Source: Frigoribacterium sp. PvP032
GTDB lineage: Bacteria; Actinomycetota; Actinomycetes; Actinomycetales; Microbacteriaceae
Reading direction: 5' to 3'
Assembly: GCF_017833035.1 (NCBI RefSeq)
Contig: NZ_JAFIBM010000001.1
Location: 1,550,001 to 1,614,000, forward strand
Length of the DNA stretch: 64,000 bases
A program made the translations under genes and the position numbers. This document shows, in pieces, positions 56,538 to 63,703 of this stretch. Within the stretch, counting starts at the first letter, position 1. The number at the start of each line of letters is the position of its first letter. The notes below the pieces were generated by a model. It saw only the letters and a list, made by a program, of their open reading frames with translations. It made no database searches and was not told the DNA's origin.

Positions 56538-57511
56538 CACCAAGTCCTTCCGCCGTCAGCGGAGACAAGGACCGCGTCTGCGGCCCAGAGCCAGAGCGAG
56601 CCTGCTCCGGCAGAGATCGCGACGGACCCGGGGGCACCGGCCGTCGTTGGTGCGCATCCCACACGTGCGGGTTCAGTAGATGTGTCGCCGACCGACGCGA
56701 CGGCGACGCCGTCGCAGCCGACGGACCCGCCCGAGGCCACGAGATACTCGCCGGCGTCGGCGGTGACGGCCAGTGCGCCCTCGACGAAGGCGCCGGCGTC
56801 CCACGTGGTCGCGCCGTCGACGGTGCGGTGCAGCGTCCCGTCGCCGCAGAGGACACCCGCGCGGGTGTCGCTGACCACCGCGAGGTCGATCACGGGGCAG
56901 GGAGCAGCGTGGTCGCCCGAGGGGGAGTGGACGGTGTCCGTGTCCGTGCGCGTGACGTACCAGGCGGCGGCGAGGCGGTCGGGGTAGTCGCCAAACTCGG
57001 CACCTCCCGAGAAGGTCTGGGCGAACGCCGGTGCGCAGGTCGCGCCCGCGGGCCCCACGACGAAGACCGTGGCAGCGTCGGCGGCCTGGAGGCGGTCGAT
57101 GCCCGCCAGCCCGACGTTCGTCGCGACGGACGTCGAGGACCAGTCCGCGCCTCCTGTGGTCGTCGTCTCCAGGGACAGCTCGGCGGTGTCCGTGCCCGGC
57201 GTGCAGGTGCCCACCTCGCCACGCCATGCGGTGTCGCCGTCGACTGCGGACAGCAGACGCGTGGGCTGTACGGCGGCGGCCGATGTCGGCGTCGCCGAGG
57301 GAGTCGGGGCGACGGGTGCCGTCGACTCCTCGGCGGGGCTCGACGGCTGGAGGGCGGAGGGTTCGCGGTCCGCGGCGAGACCGGCAGGCTCCCGAGTCAC
57401 GGCGACGGCGATCAGTCCGACGTCGACGAGCAGGAACGCGGCGATCCCCAGGACGGCGAGGCGGCGACGGGTGCTGGCTCGCTGGCCGCGCTTCCGGCGT
57501 GCGTCGGGCAT
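56537..57511 (-). CDS. Secreted BNR/beta-propeller-like protein, function unknown
   Basis: A 324-residue protein: a basic N-terminus, one helix near 17-39 (signal/anchor), a disordered Pro/Thr/Ser linker (about 45-80), then a repeated beta region with BNR-like turns (TVDGATTWDAG near residue 222 and VSADGGRTW at the very end) and four or more cysteines. Such repeats occur in sialidases and photosystem-assembly-like propellers; no catalytic residues can be assigned. It is coupled to both neighbours through TGATG overlaps, which implies a role in the EPS system. The protein stops directly after a BNR motif, so it might be slightly truncated. Confidence 0.75.
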   Translation of the reverse strand: MPDARRKRGQRASTRRRLAVLGIAAFLLVDVGLIAVAVTREPAGLAADREPSALQPSSPAEESTAPVAPTPSATPTSAAAVQPTRLLSAVDGDTAWRGEVGTCTPGTDTAELSLETTTTGGADWSSTSVATNVGLAGIDRLQAADAATVFVVGPAGATCAPAFAQTFSGGAEFGDYPDRLAAAWYVTRTDTDTVHSPSGDHAAPCPVIDLAVVSDTRAGVLCGDGTLHRTVDGATTWDAGAFVEGALAVTADAGEYLVASGGSVGCDGVAVASVGDTSTEPARVGCAPTTAGAPGSVAISAGAGSLWLWAADAVLVSADGGRTW

Positions 57512-58143
57512 CAGGCGTTCCCGCTCGCGGCCGCACGGCGCAGCAGATCGAGGACGACGTCGGCGGCGGGCACGAGCTGGCGTCCCGACTCGGCGAACGT
57601 CTCGTCCGAACGCCGGTAGGGGTCGACGACGTCGTCGTCGATCGCGTCCTCGGGGGCGGGGACCGTGCCCCGCCGCGAGGCCAGCAGCACGACGGCGGCA
57701 CGGAGCCGGTCGGCGACGGGGGAGCCGACCAAGGGCATCACCGCTGCGAGCTCGGCGTCCGTCACGCCCTCGGCCAGCCGGGCGGCCTCGCGCATCGTGA
57801 AGGTGTACCGGCTCGCACGAGGGTGCATGGACACGACCGCGCGGCGGTGTTCCCGAGCGAGGGCGATGACGAGGTCGGCCGAGCGCACGTCGCGTTCGAA
57901 GAGGAAGCGGGCCCGGTGGTCGTCGGGCTCGAGGTCGTAGGAGCGGGCGAGGGCACGAGCCTGGTCGGGCATCACGTCGTCGTCGACCGCCATCGTGCCG
58001 GCGCTCGAGACGACGACGTCGTCGAGGTCGGCGAGGCCGCGGCGCAGGTACAGCTCGGCCAGGGGGCTGCGACAGATGTTGCCGGTGCAAACGGTCAGCA
58101 GCGAGAAGCCGGTCGGGGCCCCTCGGGGGGAGAACAGGCTCAC
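57511..58143 (-). CDS. Low-molecular-weight protein tyrosine phosphatase (Wzb-like)
   Basis: A 210-residue LMW-PTP. The P-loop CTGNICRSPL (Cys near residue 21) and the acid Asp in VVDPYRRSDETF near 177 fit the family, and it probably dephosphorylates the adjacent BY-kinase. Most LMW-PTPs have about 150 residues; this one has an insertion of roughly 50 residues between about 90 and 160. The GTG at 58143 starts 5 bases after the kinase stop. Its stop overlaps the next start (TGATG). Confidence 0.93.
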   Translation of the reverse strand: MSLFSPRGAPTGFSLLTVCTGNICRSPLAELYLRRGLADLDDVVVSSAGTMAVDDDVMPDQARALARSYDLEPDDHRARFLFERDVRSADLVIALAREHRRAVVSMHPRASRYTFTMREAARLAEGVTDAELAAVMPLVGSPVADRLRAAVVLLASRRGTVPAPEDAIDDDVVDPYRRSDETFAESGRQLVPAADVVLDLLRRAAASGNA

Positions 58144-58148
58144 GGCAA

Positions 58149-59588
58149 CTACCTCGCCGAGCGCGAGCGCGTCTTCGGCGCGGCAGGCAGGTCGCCGATG
58201 CCGGCCTCGGGGGTGTCCTGCTCCATGCCGTAGTACGCGCCGTAGTTGCCGTAGCCGTAGGCGTCCGGTCCCTTGGTGGGCAGCATGGTGAGCACGATTC
58301 CGAGCACCTTGCTGCCGATGTGCTCGAGGTTCCGCAGGGCCGACTGCAGCTCGTTGCGGGTCGTGCGCCCTGCCGCCGAGACGACGATCGCGCCGCCTGT
58401 CAGCTTGCTGAGGATCGCGGCGTCGGTCACGGGCAGCAGCGGCGGTGCGTCGATCAAGACGTAGTCGAAGGACGCGTTGAGCGACTCGAGCAGGGCGATC
58501 ATGGCCTTCGAGCCGAGCAGCTCGCTCGGGTTCGGGGGAACGCGACCGGCGGGCAGCACGTACATCGTCCCGCGGCCCCAGGCCTGGAGGACGTCCTGCA
58601 GGTCGGCACGGCCGATGAGCACGTCGGTGAGGCCCACGACGCCCTCGAGGCCGAGGGTGTCGGCGAGGCGCGGCAGGCGAAGGTCGCCGTCGACGACGGC
58701 GACGGTCGCGCCGGTCTCGGCCAGGGCCACGGCGAGGTTGGCCGTGGTGGTCGTCTTGCCCTCGCCGGGCAGGGACGACGTCACGACGAAGCACCGGCTG
58801 CCCGACTCGACGTTGACGAACTGCAGGTTGGTGCGGAGGGTGCGGAACGACTCGGCGCGAGGGTTCCGCGGGTCGACGTGCACGATCAGCGGGTTCTTCT
58901 TCGCACCAGGGTCGAAGCTGATGCCGCCGACGATCGGGGCGTCGGTGATGAGCTCGACGTCGTGCGAGCCGTGGATGCGCGTGTCGAGCGTGCTCCGCAG
59001 CACGGCTGCTCCGACGCCCAGTGCGAGCCCGACGAGCAGGCCGAGGCCGAGGTTCAGCGTGGTGCGCGGGGTGGCGGGTGCCGAGGCGACCGAACCGGGG
59101 ACGATCGTGGCGATCTTGACCAGGCTCGCGCCTCCGTCGGTCGGCATCTCGAGCTCCTCGACGACCACCTGGGTCAGGGAGGCGCCGACCGCGTTGGCGA
59201 TGTCGGCCGCCTGCTGGGCGTCGGTGTCGGTGACCGTGATGTTGATCAGCACGGTGTTGAGCGGAGAGTCCGCCGTGATGCGCGAGGCGAGCTCGGCGGC
59301 AGTCGTGTTCAGGCCGAGACCCTCGATGACAGGATCGAGCACGCTGTTGCTCGTGACGACGTCGACGTACGAGCGCACCTTCTGCTGGGCGGCACTGCTG
59401 CCCTGCACTGCGTCGCCCGTCGTCGCCGAGTCTGCTGACTGGACGGAGACGAACAGGCGCGTCGACGACACGTACGTCGGGGTCGCGAGGATGGACGACA
59501 GCGCTCCGGCGGCGACGCCCGCGAGCGTCAGCGCGGCGATGAGGATCCAGCCCTTGCGGAGGATTCGGATGTAGTCACGCAGTTCCAC
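58149..59588 (-). CDS. Polysaccharide co-polymerase/tyrosine autokinase (Wzc/CpsCD-like)
   Basis: A 479-residue BY-kinase: a Wzz-type chain-length domain (helices near 17-40 and 176-200 flanking an outside domain) fused to a cytoplasmic kinase with Walker A SSLPGEGKTTTT near residue 262, Walker A' VVDGDLRLP near 289, and Walker B YVLIDAPPLLP near 375. The C-terminal tail has a tyrosine cluster (DAYGYGNYGAYYG) as the autophosphorylation site. It governs EPS length and export. The GTG at 59588 gives the normal start. It is the first gene of a six-gene minus-strand operon. Confidence 0.94.
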   Translation of the reverse strand: MELRDYIRILRKGWILIAALTLAGVAAGALSSILATPTYVSSTRLFVSVQSADSATTGDAVQGSSAAQQKVRSYVDVVTSNSVLDPVIEGLGLNTTAAELASRITADSPLNTVLINITVTDTDAQQAADIANAVGASLTQVVVEELEMPTDGGASLVKIATIVPGSVASAPATPRTTLNLGLGLLVGLALGVGAAVLRSTLDTRIHGSHDVELITDAPIVGGISFDPGAKKNPLIVHVDPRNPRAESFRTLRTNLQFVNVESGSRCFVVTSSLPGEGKTTTTANLAVALAETGATVAVVDGDLRLPRLADTLGLEGVVGLTDVLIGRADLQDVLQAWGRGTMYVLPAGRVPPNPSELLGSKAMIALLESLNASFDYVLIDAPPLLPVTDAAILSKLTGGAIVVSAAGRTTRNELQSALRNLEHIGSKVLGIVLTMLPTKGPDAYGYGNYGAYYGMEQDTPEAGIGDLPAAPKTRSRSAR

Positions 59589-59777
59589 GCGGCGGGTCCT
59601 GTTCGTAGGGCCGCCGGGCGTGAAGTACTGATCCCCCAGACGACCTCGGAGCGGCTCCGCGAGGCCCCGCCCCCCTACGGGCACGACTGCGACCGAGCGG
59701 AACCTGGGTCGTCCTCAATACTTGCACATCATGTGTGGGTAAGAGACCAGCCGGTATCTTTTTTCTCGACCGAGCGG
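59589..59777. other. Upstream region of the EPS kinase operon
   Basis: This 189-base stretch holds the presumed promoter of the minus-strand operon. A perfect palindrome CACATCATGTG lies at 59725-59735, and a TTTTTT tract at about 59759-59764. No confident -35/-10 pair was found. Confidence 0.3.
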
Positions 59778-59919
59778 CTAGCCCTGGTTCTGGTAGCTGT
59801 GAGCCCCCGTCCCGGCGTAGGCGCCGCCCTCGACGATCAGGTACTCGGGGCGGATCGCGCGACCGGCGAAGAACGACTCGAGGATCTCGCGGGTCCCGGC
59901 CGCGTACCGGGCCTGCGGT
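59778..59919 (-). pseudogene. 3' remnant of NAD-dependent formate dehydrogenase
   Basis: About 45 codons at the 3' end of a gene, ending in a normal TAG. They read QARYAAGTREILESFF, AGRAIRPEYLIVEGG and AYAGTGAHSYQNQG, closely matching the C-terminus of NAD-dependent formate dehydrogenase as I recall it from Pseudomonas sp. 101 (ARYAAGTREILECFF...DEYLIVQGGALAGTGAHSY). All of the N-terminal and catalytic part is missing. The similarity stops at about 59915-59920, exactly where the plus-strand remnant begins. Confidence 0.75.
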
Positions 59920-60201
59920 GACCCGGGCGGCATCGACGCCGCCGCCCAGAAGGGCTCGCTCTCGCTCAGCCTCGGCACCGGCTGGGCCAAGTCGCTGTCG
60001 TTCACCACGGGCCAGTGCCCGGTGATGAAGTACAACCGGCAGCTGATGATGGCGATCCTGCACGACCGCACGAGCATCGCGAAGAACGTGCACGCGCAGG
60101 CGATAAGCCTCGCGGACGCCCCGCGCGGCTACGCCGAGTTCGACAAGGGCGCGGCCACGAAGTACGTCCTGAACCCGAACGACTACATCAAGGTGGCCTA
60201 G
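59920..60201 (+). pseudogene. 3' remnant of glutathione-independent formaldehyde dehydrogenase
   Basis: Ninety-three codons plus TAG read DPGGIDAAAQKGSLSLSLG, then TGWAKSLSF, TGQCPVMKYNRQLMMAILHD, RTSIAKNV, DAPRGYAEFDKGAATKYVL. These match the C-terminal part of FdhA-type zinc alcohol dehydrogenases (formaldehyde dehydrogenase), where GWAKSHSF, TGQTPVMKYNRQLM and DAPRGYAEFD are expected. The zinc sites and most of the coenzyme domain are absent and there is no start. It points away from the formate dehydrogenase tail. Confidence 0.75.
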
Positions 60202-60330
60202 CGGGCGATGCCGCGCCGTGCCTCCTCGATCTCGAGACCGAGACCCGAGGAGGCGCGGCTCGGCCCGTCAGCGCCGGCTTCGCCCTCGCAGGGGGTGCAG
60301 TCGCTGCAAGGGGTGTATGACGGAATCTCC

Positions 60331-61830
60331 ATGACGAACGCGCCCGACACCTCCTCCGTGCCCACCTCCTCCTCGTCGTCGGGGTACGACGAGCGCCAGA
60401 AGTGGCAGGCCTTCTGGGTCTGCGTGGGGGTGGCGGCCCTGACGATCCTCGACCTGTCGAAGGTCAACGTGGGGCTGCCGAGCATCGAGGCGTCGCTCGG
60501 CGCCGGACCGACCGCGCTGCAGCTGATCGTCGCCGGCTACGCCCTGGCCTTCGGCTTGTCGCTCGTGCCGTCGGGACGCCTCGGCGACCTCAAGTCGCGG
60601 CGCCTGATGTTCGTCATCGGCCTCAGCTCGTTCACCGTGGCCAGTGTGCTCTGCGCGATCGCCCCCACGGTCGAGCTGCTCGTCGCCGCGCGGATCCTGC
60701 AGGGCGTCGCCGCCGGCATCCAGATGCCGCAGGTGCTCGGCCTGATCCAGCAGCTGTTCCAGGGGCGCGAGCGCGGCAGGGCGTTCGGCCTGTTCGGCGC
60801 GGTCATCGGCGTCTCGACCGCGTTCGGCCCGACCATCGGCGGTCTGCTCATCGCGGTGGGCGGCGCCCAGGACGGCTGGCGCCTCCTGTTCTGGATGAAC
60901 GTGCCGCTCGGCATCGTCGCCATCGTCTTCGCCCTCAAGCTGCTGCCCCGCACCTCGACGGCGCCGAGCGGCCACAACGAGCTCGACCTGATGGGCATCG
61001 TGCTGCTCGGGCTGACGATCCTCACCCTGATGCTGCCGTTCGTGCTGACCACCGGCCAGGGCGATGACCCGCTGCGCTGGCTGTTCCTGGTGGGCTTCGC
61101 TGGCTTCGGCGCCCTCTTCGTCTGGTGGGAGCAGCGCTACAAGGCCCGCGGCAAGTCGCCGGTCGTGCACTTCTCGCTGTTCTCGCTCGCGTCGTACCGC
61201 AACGGCACGCTCATCGCGACCGTCTACTTCTGCGCGCTGCCTGCGACGTTCCTGCTCACGACGCTCTTCCTGCAGCAGGGGCTCGGCCTCGAGCCCGTCT
61301 ACGCGGGCATGGTGACCATCCCGTTCGCTCTCACCAGCGCTGTCGCCGCGTTCTACGGCGGACGCATCGTCGAGAAGTACGGCCGCAGCCTCGTCGTGCT
61401 CGGCCTCGTGCTCGTCGGAGTCGGCTTCGTCGTGCTGCTGCTGGCCGCGACGCTCACCCCGCCCGAGTACACGCCGTGGGCGATGGCGGGCGGCATGCTC
61501 GTCGCCGGCACCGGCGGAGGCTTCGTCATCTCGCCGAACCAGACCCTGACCCTGGCGGAGGTGCCGGTCGAGATGGGCGGAGTGGCCGGCTCCATGGGCC
61601 AGGTCGGCCAGCGCGCCGGCACCGCGATCGGCACGGCTGCGGCGGTCTCGACCTTCTACTCGGTGATCGCCGGACGCAGCGAGGGCTCGACCCTCGACAT
61701 CTACCACGAGGCGTACCGCAGCGGGTTCCTGGTGACCATCGCCCTGGTGGCGGGAGCGCTCGTGCTGGCGCTGCTCGACCTGCGGGCGCGGAAGCAGGGG
61801 CGGGTGGGGGAGGCGGCCGACGCCTCCTAG
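60331..61830 (+). CDS. MFS transporter, DHA2 drug-exporter family
   Basis: A 499-residue, 14-helix transporter of the DHA2 branch of the MFS. Helix 1 region LTILDLSKVNVGLPSIEASL near residue 45, motif A-like SGRLGDLKSRRLMF near 85, motif C-like GVSTAFGPTIGGLL near 155, and LQQGLGLEPVYAGM near 308 support the call. It probably exports small hydrophobic compounds with protons. The ATG at 60331 is preferred over the ATG at 60208 since the family N-terminus starts shortly after it and the extra 41 residues are low complexity. Confidence 0.88.
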   Translation: MTNAPDTSSVPTSSSSSGYDERQKWQAFWVCVGVAALTILDLSKVNVGLPSIEASLGAGPTALQLIVAGYALAFGLSLVPSGRLGDLKSRRLMFVIGLSSFTVASVLCAIAPTVELLVAARILQGVAAGIQMPQVLGLIQQLFQGRERGRAFGLFGAVIGVSTAFGPTIGGLLIAVGGAQDGWRLLFWMNVPLGIVAIVFALKLLPRTSTAPSGHNELDLMGIVLLGLTILTLMLPFVLTTGQGDDPLRWLFLVGFAGFGALFVWWEQRYKARGKSPVVHFSLFSLASYRNGTLIATVYFCALPATFLLTTLFLQQGLGLEPVYAGMVTIPFALTSAVAAFYGGRIVEKYGRSLVVLGLVLVGVGFVVLLLAATLTPPEYTPWAMAGGMLVAGTGGGFVISPNQTLTLAEVPVEMGGVAGSMGQVGQRAGTAIGTAAAVSTFYSVIAGRSEGSTLDIYHEAYRSGFLVTIALVAGALVLALLDLRARKQGRVGEAADAS

Positions 61831-61881
61831 GGGAGGCGCGGCCTGACCCGGCCGGGTTTGGCCCGATCTGGCCTGGCGCGA

Positions 61882-62031
61882 CTACGCGGCGGGGGACTGC
61901 GCGGCCGCGGCGTCGAGCCAGGCCGTGATGTCGACGGCGAGCGTGCGGGGCAGGTCGACGGCGGCAGGGTCGACGCGGGTGATCGTGCTCGTGTGGGCGG
62001 CGGCGACGGAGGCGGCGGTGACGACGGACAT
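61882..62031 (-). CDS. 49-residue protein of unknown function
   Basis: A short open frame reading MSVVTAASVAAAHTSTITRV, then DPAAVDLPRTLAVDITAWL and DAAAAQSPAA before TAG. AGAGGAG lies 6 bases before the ATG, the best ribosome site in its neighbourhood, and codon use is GC3-rich like real genes here. There is no signal peptide or membrane helix and no known motif. It sits alone between an exporter gene (convergent, ending 52 bases away) and hisN. A regulatory or processed peptide is possible but unsupported. Confidence 0.6.
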   Translation of the reverse strand: MSVVTAASVAAAHTSTITRVDPAAVDLPRTLAVDITAWLDAAAAQSPAA

Positions 62032-62259
62032 GGTGGGCTCCTCTGCGAGACGGTCTGGTTGGCGGGGCCGCCGCGGCCCGTCGAGGTGACGACGGACCGC
62101 GAGGCTCCTGGCACGCTCACCCGTCGTGGGACGGGACCCCTCCGGGGTGCGGCGACTGCCTGCGGCCAGTCAAGCCGAGAGGGTGTGTCGTCAGCGTCAA
62201 CCGAAAGGACCGGTTCTCGTCCTGCGCCTACTCCGGGCGGATGAGGTCGTGCGTCGGCG

Positions 62260-62318
62260 TCGAGTTGCCCCGAAGTGCTGCTCGCGGCCGGTCATGGCGA
62301 CGTTTCGGGGCAACTCGA
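62260..62318. repeat. Perfect 15-bp inverted repeat
   Basis: TCGAGTTGCCCCGAA (62260-62274) and its exact complement TTCGGGGCAACTCGA (62304-62318) are separated by 29 bases. It lies 59 bases past the hisN stop. The surrounding gap 62032-62376 otherwise holds only the upstream region of the 49-residue gene. Confidence 0.85.
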
Positions 62319-62376
62319 TGCCCGGCGCGGGCGCGGGCGCGATCGTGCCCGCGCTCGTGGGCGCTCGTGCATGGGG

Positions 62377-63291
62377 TCAGGGGTGGGGGACGGACGCGGG
62401 ATGCAGGCGGACGAATGCGAGGACGGCGTCGTGCAGCAGGCCGTTCGTCGCGAGTGCGCTGCCGTGCCACGGCCCTGGCTCGCCGTCGGTACTCGTGAAC
62501 GTGCCGCCCGCCTCCTCGACGATCGGGATCAGCGCCGCCATGTCGTACGGCTCGAGGCCGAGCTCGCCCGCGACGTCGAGGGCTCCCTCGGCGACGAGGA
62601 CGTACGACCAGAACTCTCCGTAGGCGCGCGTGCGCCAGACCTGGTCGGTCAGCGTGAGCAGCTGCTCGAGCCGGCCCGCCTCGCGCCAGTACTCGAGGCC
62701 GTTGTAGCTCAGCGACGCGTCGGCGAGGTCGCGGACGCCCGAGACGCGCAGGGGAGCGGCACCGTGCTCGGACGAGAACGCCCCGCCGCCCGTGCTGGCC
62801 CACCAGCGGCGGCCGAGGGCCGGAGCGCTGACGACGCCGAGCACGGGGACGCCGTCGACGACCAGCGAGATGAGGGTCGCCCAGACGGGGACGCCCCGGA
62901 GGAAGTTCGCCGTCCCGTCGATCGGGTCGACGATCCACTGGCGGCGGGGGGCCGCGTGGGCGCGTGCGGTGCGGTCGCCAGCTGCGTCGTCCCCGGCTGC
63001 GTCGTCCCCGTACTCCTCGCCGTAGAAGGAGTCGCCGGGGCGCTCGGACTCCACTCCGGCGCGGATGGCCCGCTCGACGGCCTGGTCGGCGTCGGTGACG
63101 TGCGTGCGATCGGGCTTGAGCGACACGTGCAGGTCGGCGGAGCGGTAGCGCTCGGTGCTGATCGCGTCCGCCGCATCGGCGAGCGTGAGGGCGAGACGCA
63201 GGTCGGCGGCCCAGCGGGCGCCGTCGTCGGCCGTGGCGCCCGCCGAGCTCGTGTCGGCGTCGGACGAGGAGGCGCGGGTCGGGTCGGTCAC
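62377..63291 (-). CDS. hisN: Histidinol-phosphatase, inositol-monophosphatase family
   Basis: A 304-residue member of the inositol monophosphatase superfamily that in actinobacteria acts as the histidine-pathway phosphatase. Motifs are VTDADQAVERAIR near residue 68, GEEYGDD near 93 (metal Glu), WIVDPIDGTANFLRGVPVWA near 120-139, and LEPYDMAALIPIVEEAGG near 246. The DGTANF/PVWA pattern favours HisN over SuhB. An N-terminal extension of about 30 residues and an Ala/Asp-rich insertion near 100 are present. The GTG at 63291 is the likely start. Confidence 0.88.
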   Translation of the reverse strand: MTDPTRASSSDADTSSAGATADDGARWAADLRLALTLADAADAISTERYRSADLHVSLKPDRTHVTDADQAVERAIRAGVESERPGDSFYGEEYGDDAAGDDAAGDRTARAHAAPRRQWIVDPIDGTANFLRGVPVWATLISLVVDGVPVLGVVSAPALGRRWWASTGGGAFSSEHGAAPLRVSGVRDLADASLSYNGLEYWREAGRLEQLLTLTDQVWRTRAYGEFWSYVLVAEGALDVAGELGLEPYDMAALIPIVEEAGGTFTSTDGEPGPWHGSALATNGLLHDAVLAFVRLHPASVPHP

Positions 63292-63384
63292 GCTGCCAGC
63301 GTACCGAGCGCGCCCGGCAGGCACCGCGCCTCCTCGTGTCTGGGTCGCCCGTCGGTCACTTCTCGGGGGCGTGCATCACAAAGC

Positions 63385-63461
63385 GAGAGTGATCCTGCTT
63401 CCTGCGCCCCGCCTCCCGCGTGAATCGGTTCGGCCGCCTGCAGATCACTCTCAAATTTGAG
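63385..63461. repeat. Inverted repeat and palindrome upstream of hisN
   Basis: GAGAGTGATC (63385-63394) pairs perfectly with GATCACTCTC (63443-63452). It is immediately followed by a 12-bp palindrome CTCAAATTTGAG (63450-63461), AT-rich against the local background. Confidence 0.75.
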
Positions 63462-63472
63462 AAAGCAGCCCG

Positions 63473-63660
63473 CACATGCCGACCAGGAGGCCACTTAGGT
63501 TGCTGTAAAACCCGGAAATCCGGTTCTTGCAGGGCGCGCGGTCGGCATTTGCGGTGTGGCCGGGGACGGCTGACACATATGCCGACCGGGAGTCGGCACG
63601 GGCTGCTGCAGAACAGGGAAATCCGGTTGTTGCAGGGTGCGCGGTCGGCATTTGCGGTAC
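63473..63660. repeat. Two 85-bp direct repeats with inverted ends
   Basis: Copies at 63473-63557 and 63576-63660 are aligned without gaps at about 68 of 85 positions. Both contain GGAAATCCGGTT and TTGCAGGG, and end with GGTCGGCATTTGCGGT. In each copy ATGCCGACC (63476-63484; 63579-63587) pairs with GGTCGGCAT (63540-63548; 63643-63651), so each unit can fold into a hairpin. They fill the gap between rsgA and hisN; no gene is seen in 63292-63703. Confidence 0.85.
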
Positions 63661-63703
63661 CGACCCACCGGCGACCGCGACCGCACCGGCGGCGGCGGGT
63701 CGG

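Noticed and set aside
60208-60330. N-terminal 41-residue extension of the DHA2 exporter
   Set aside because: Low-complexity and overlaps the zone just after the dehydrogenase remnant; ATG 60331 fits the family better.
60268-61707. 479-codon minus-strand frame over the MFS exporter
   Set aside because: Antisense shadow; His/Asp/Arg/Gln-rich without motifs.
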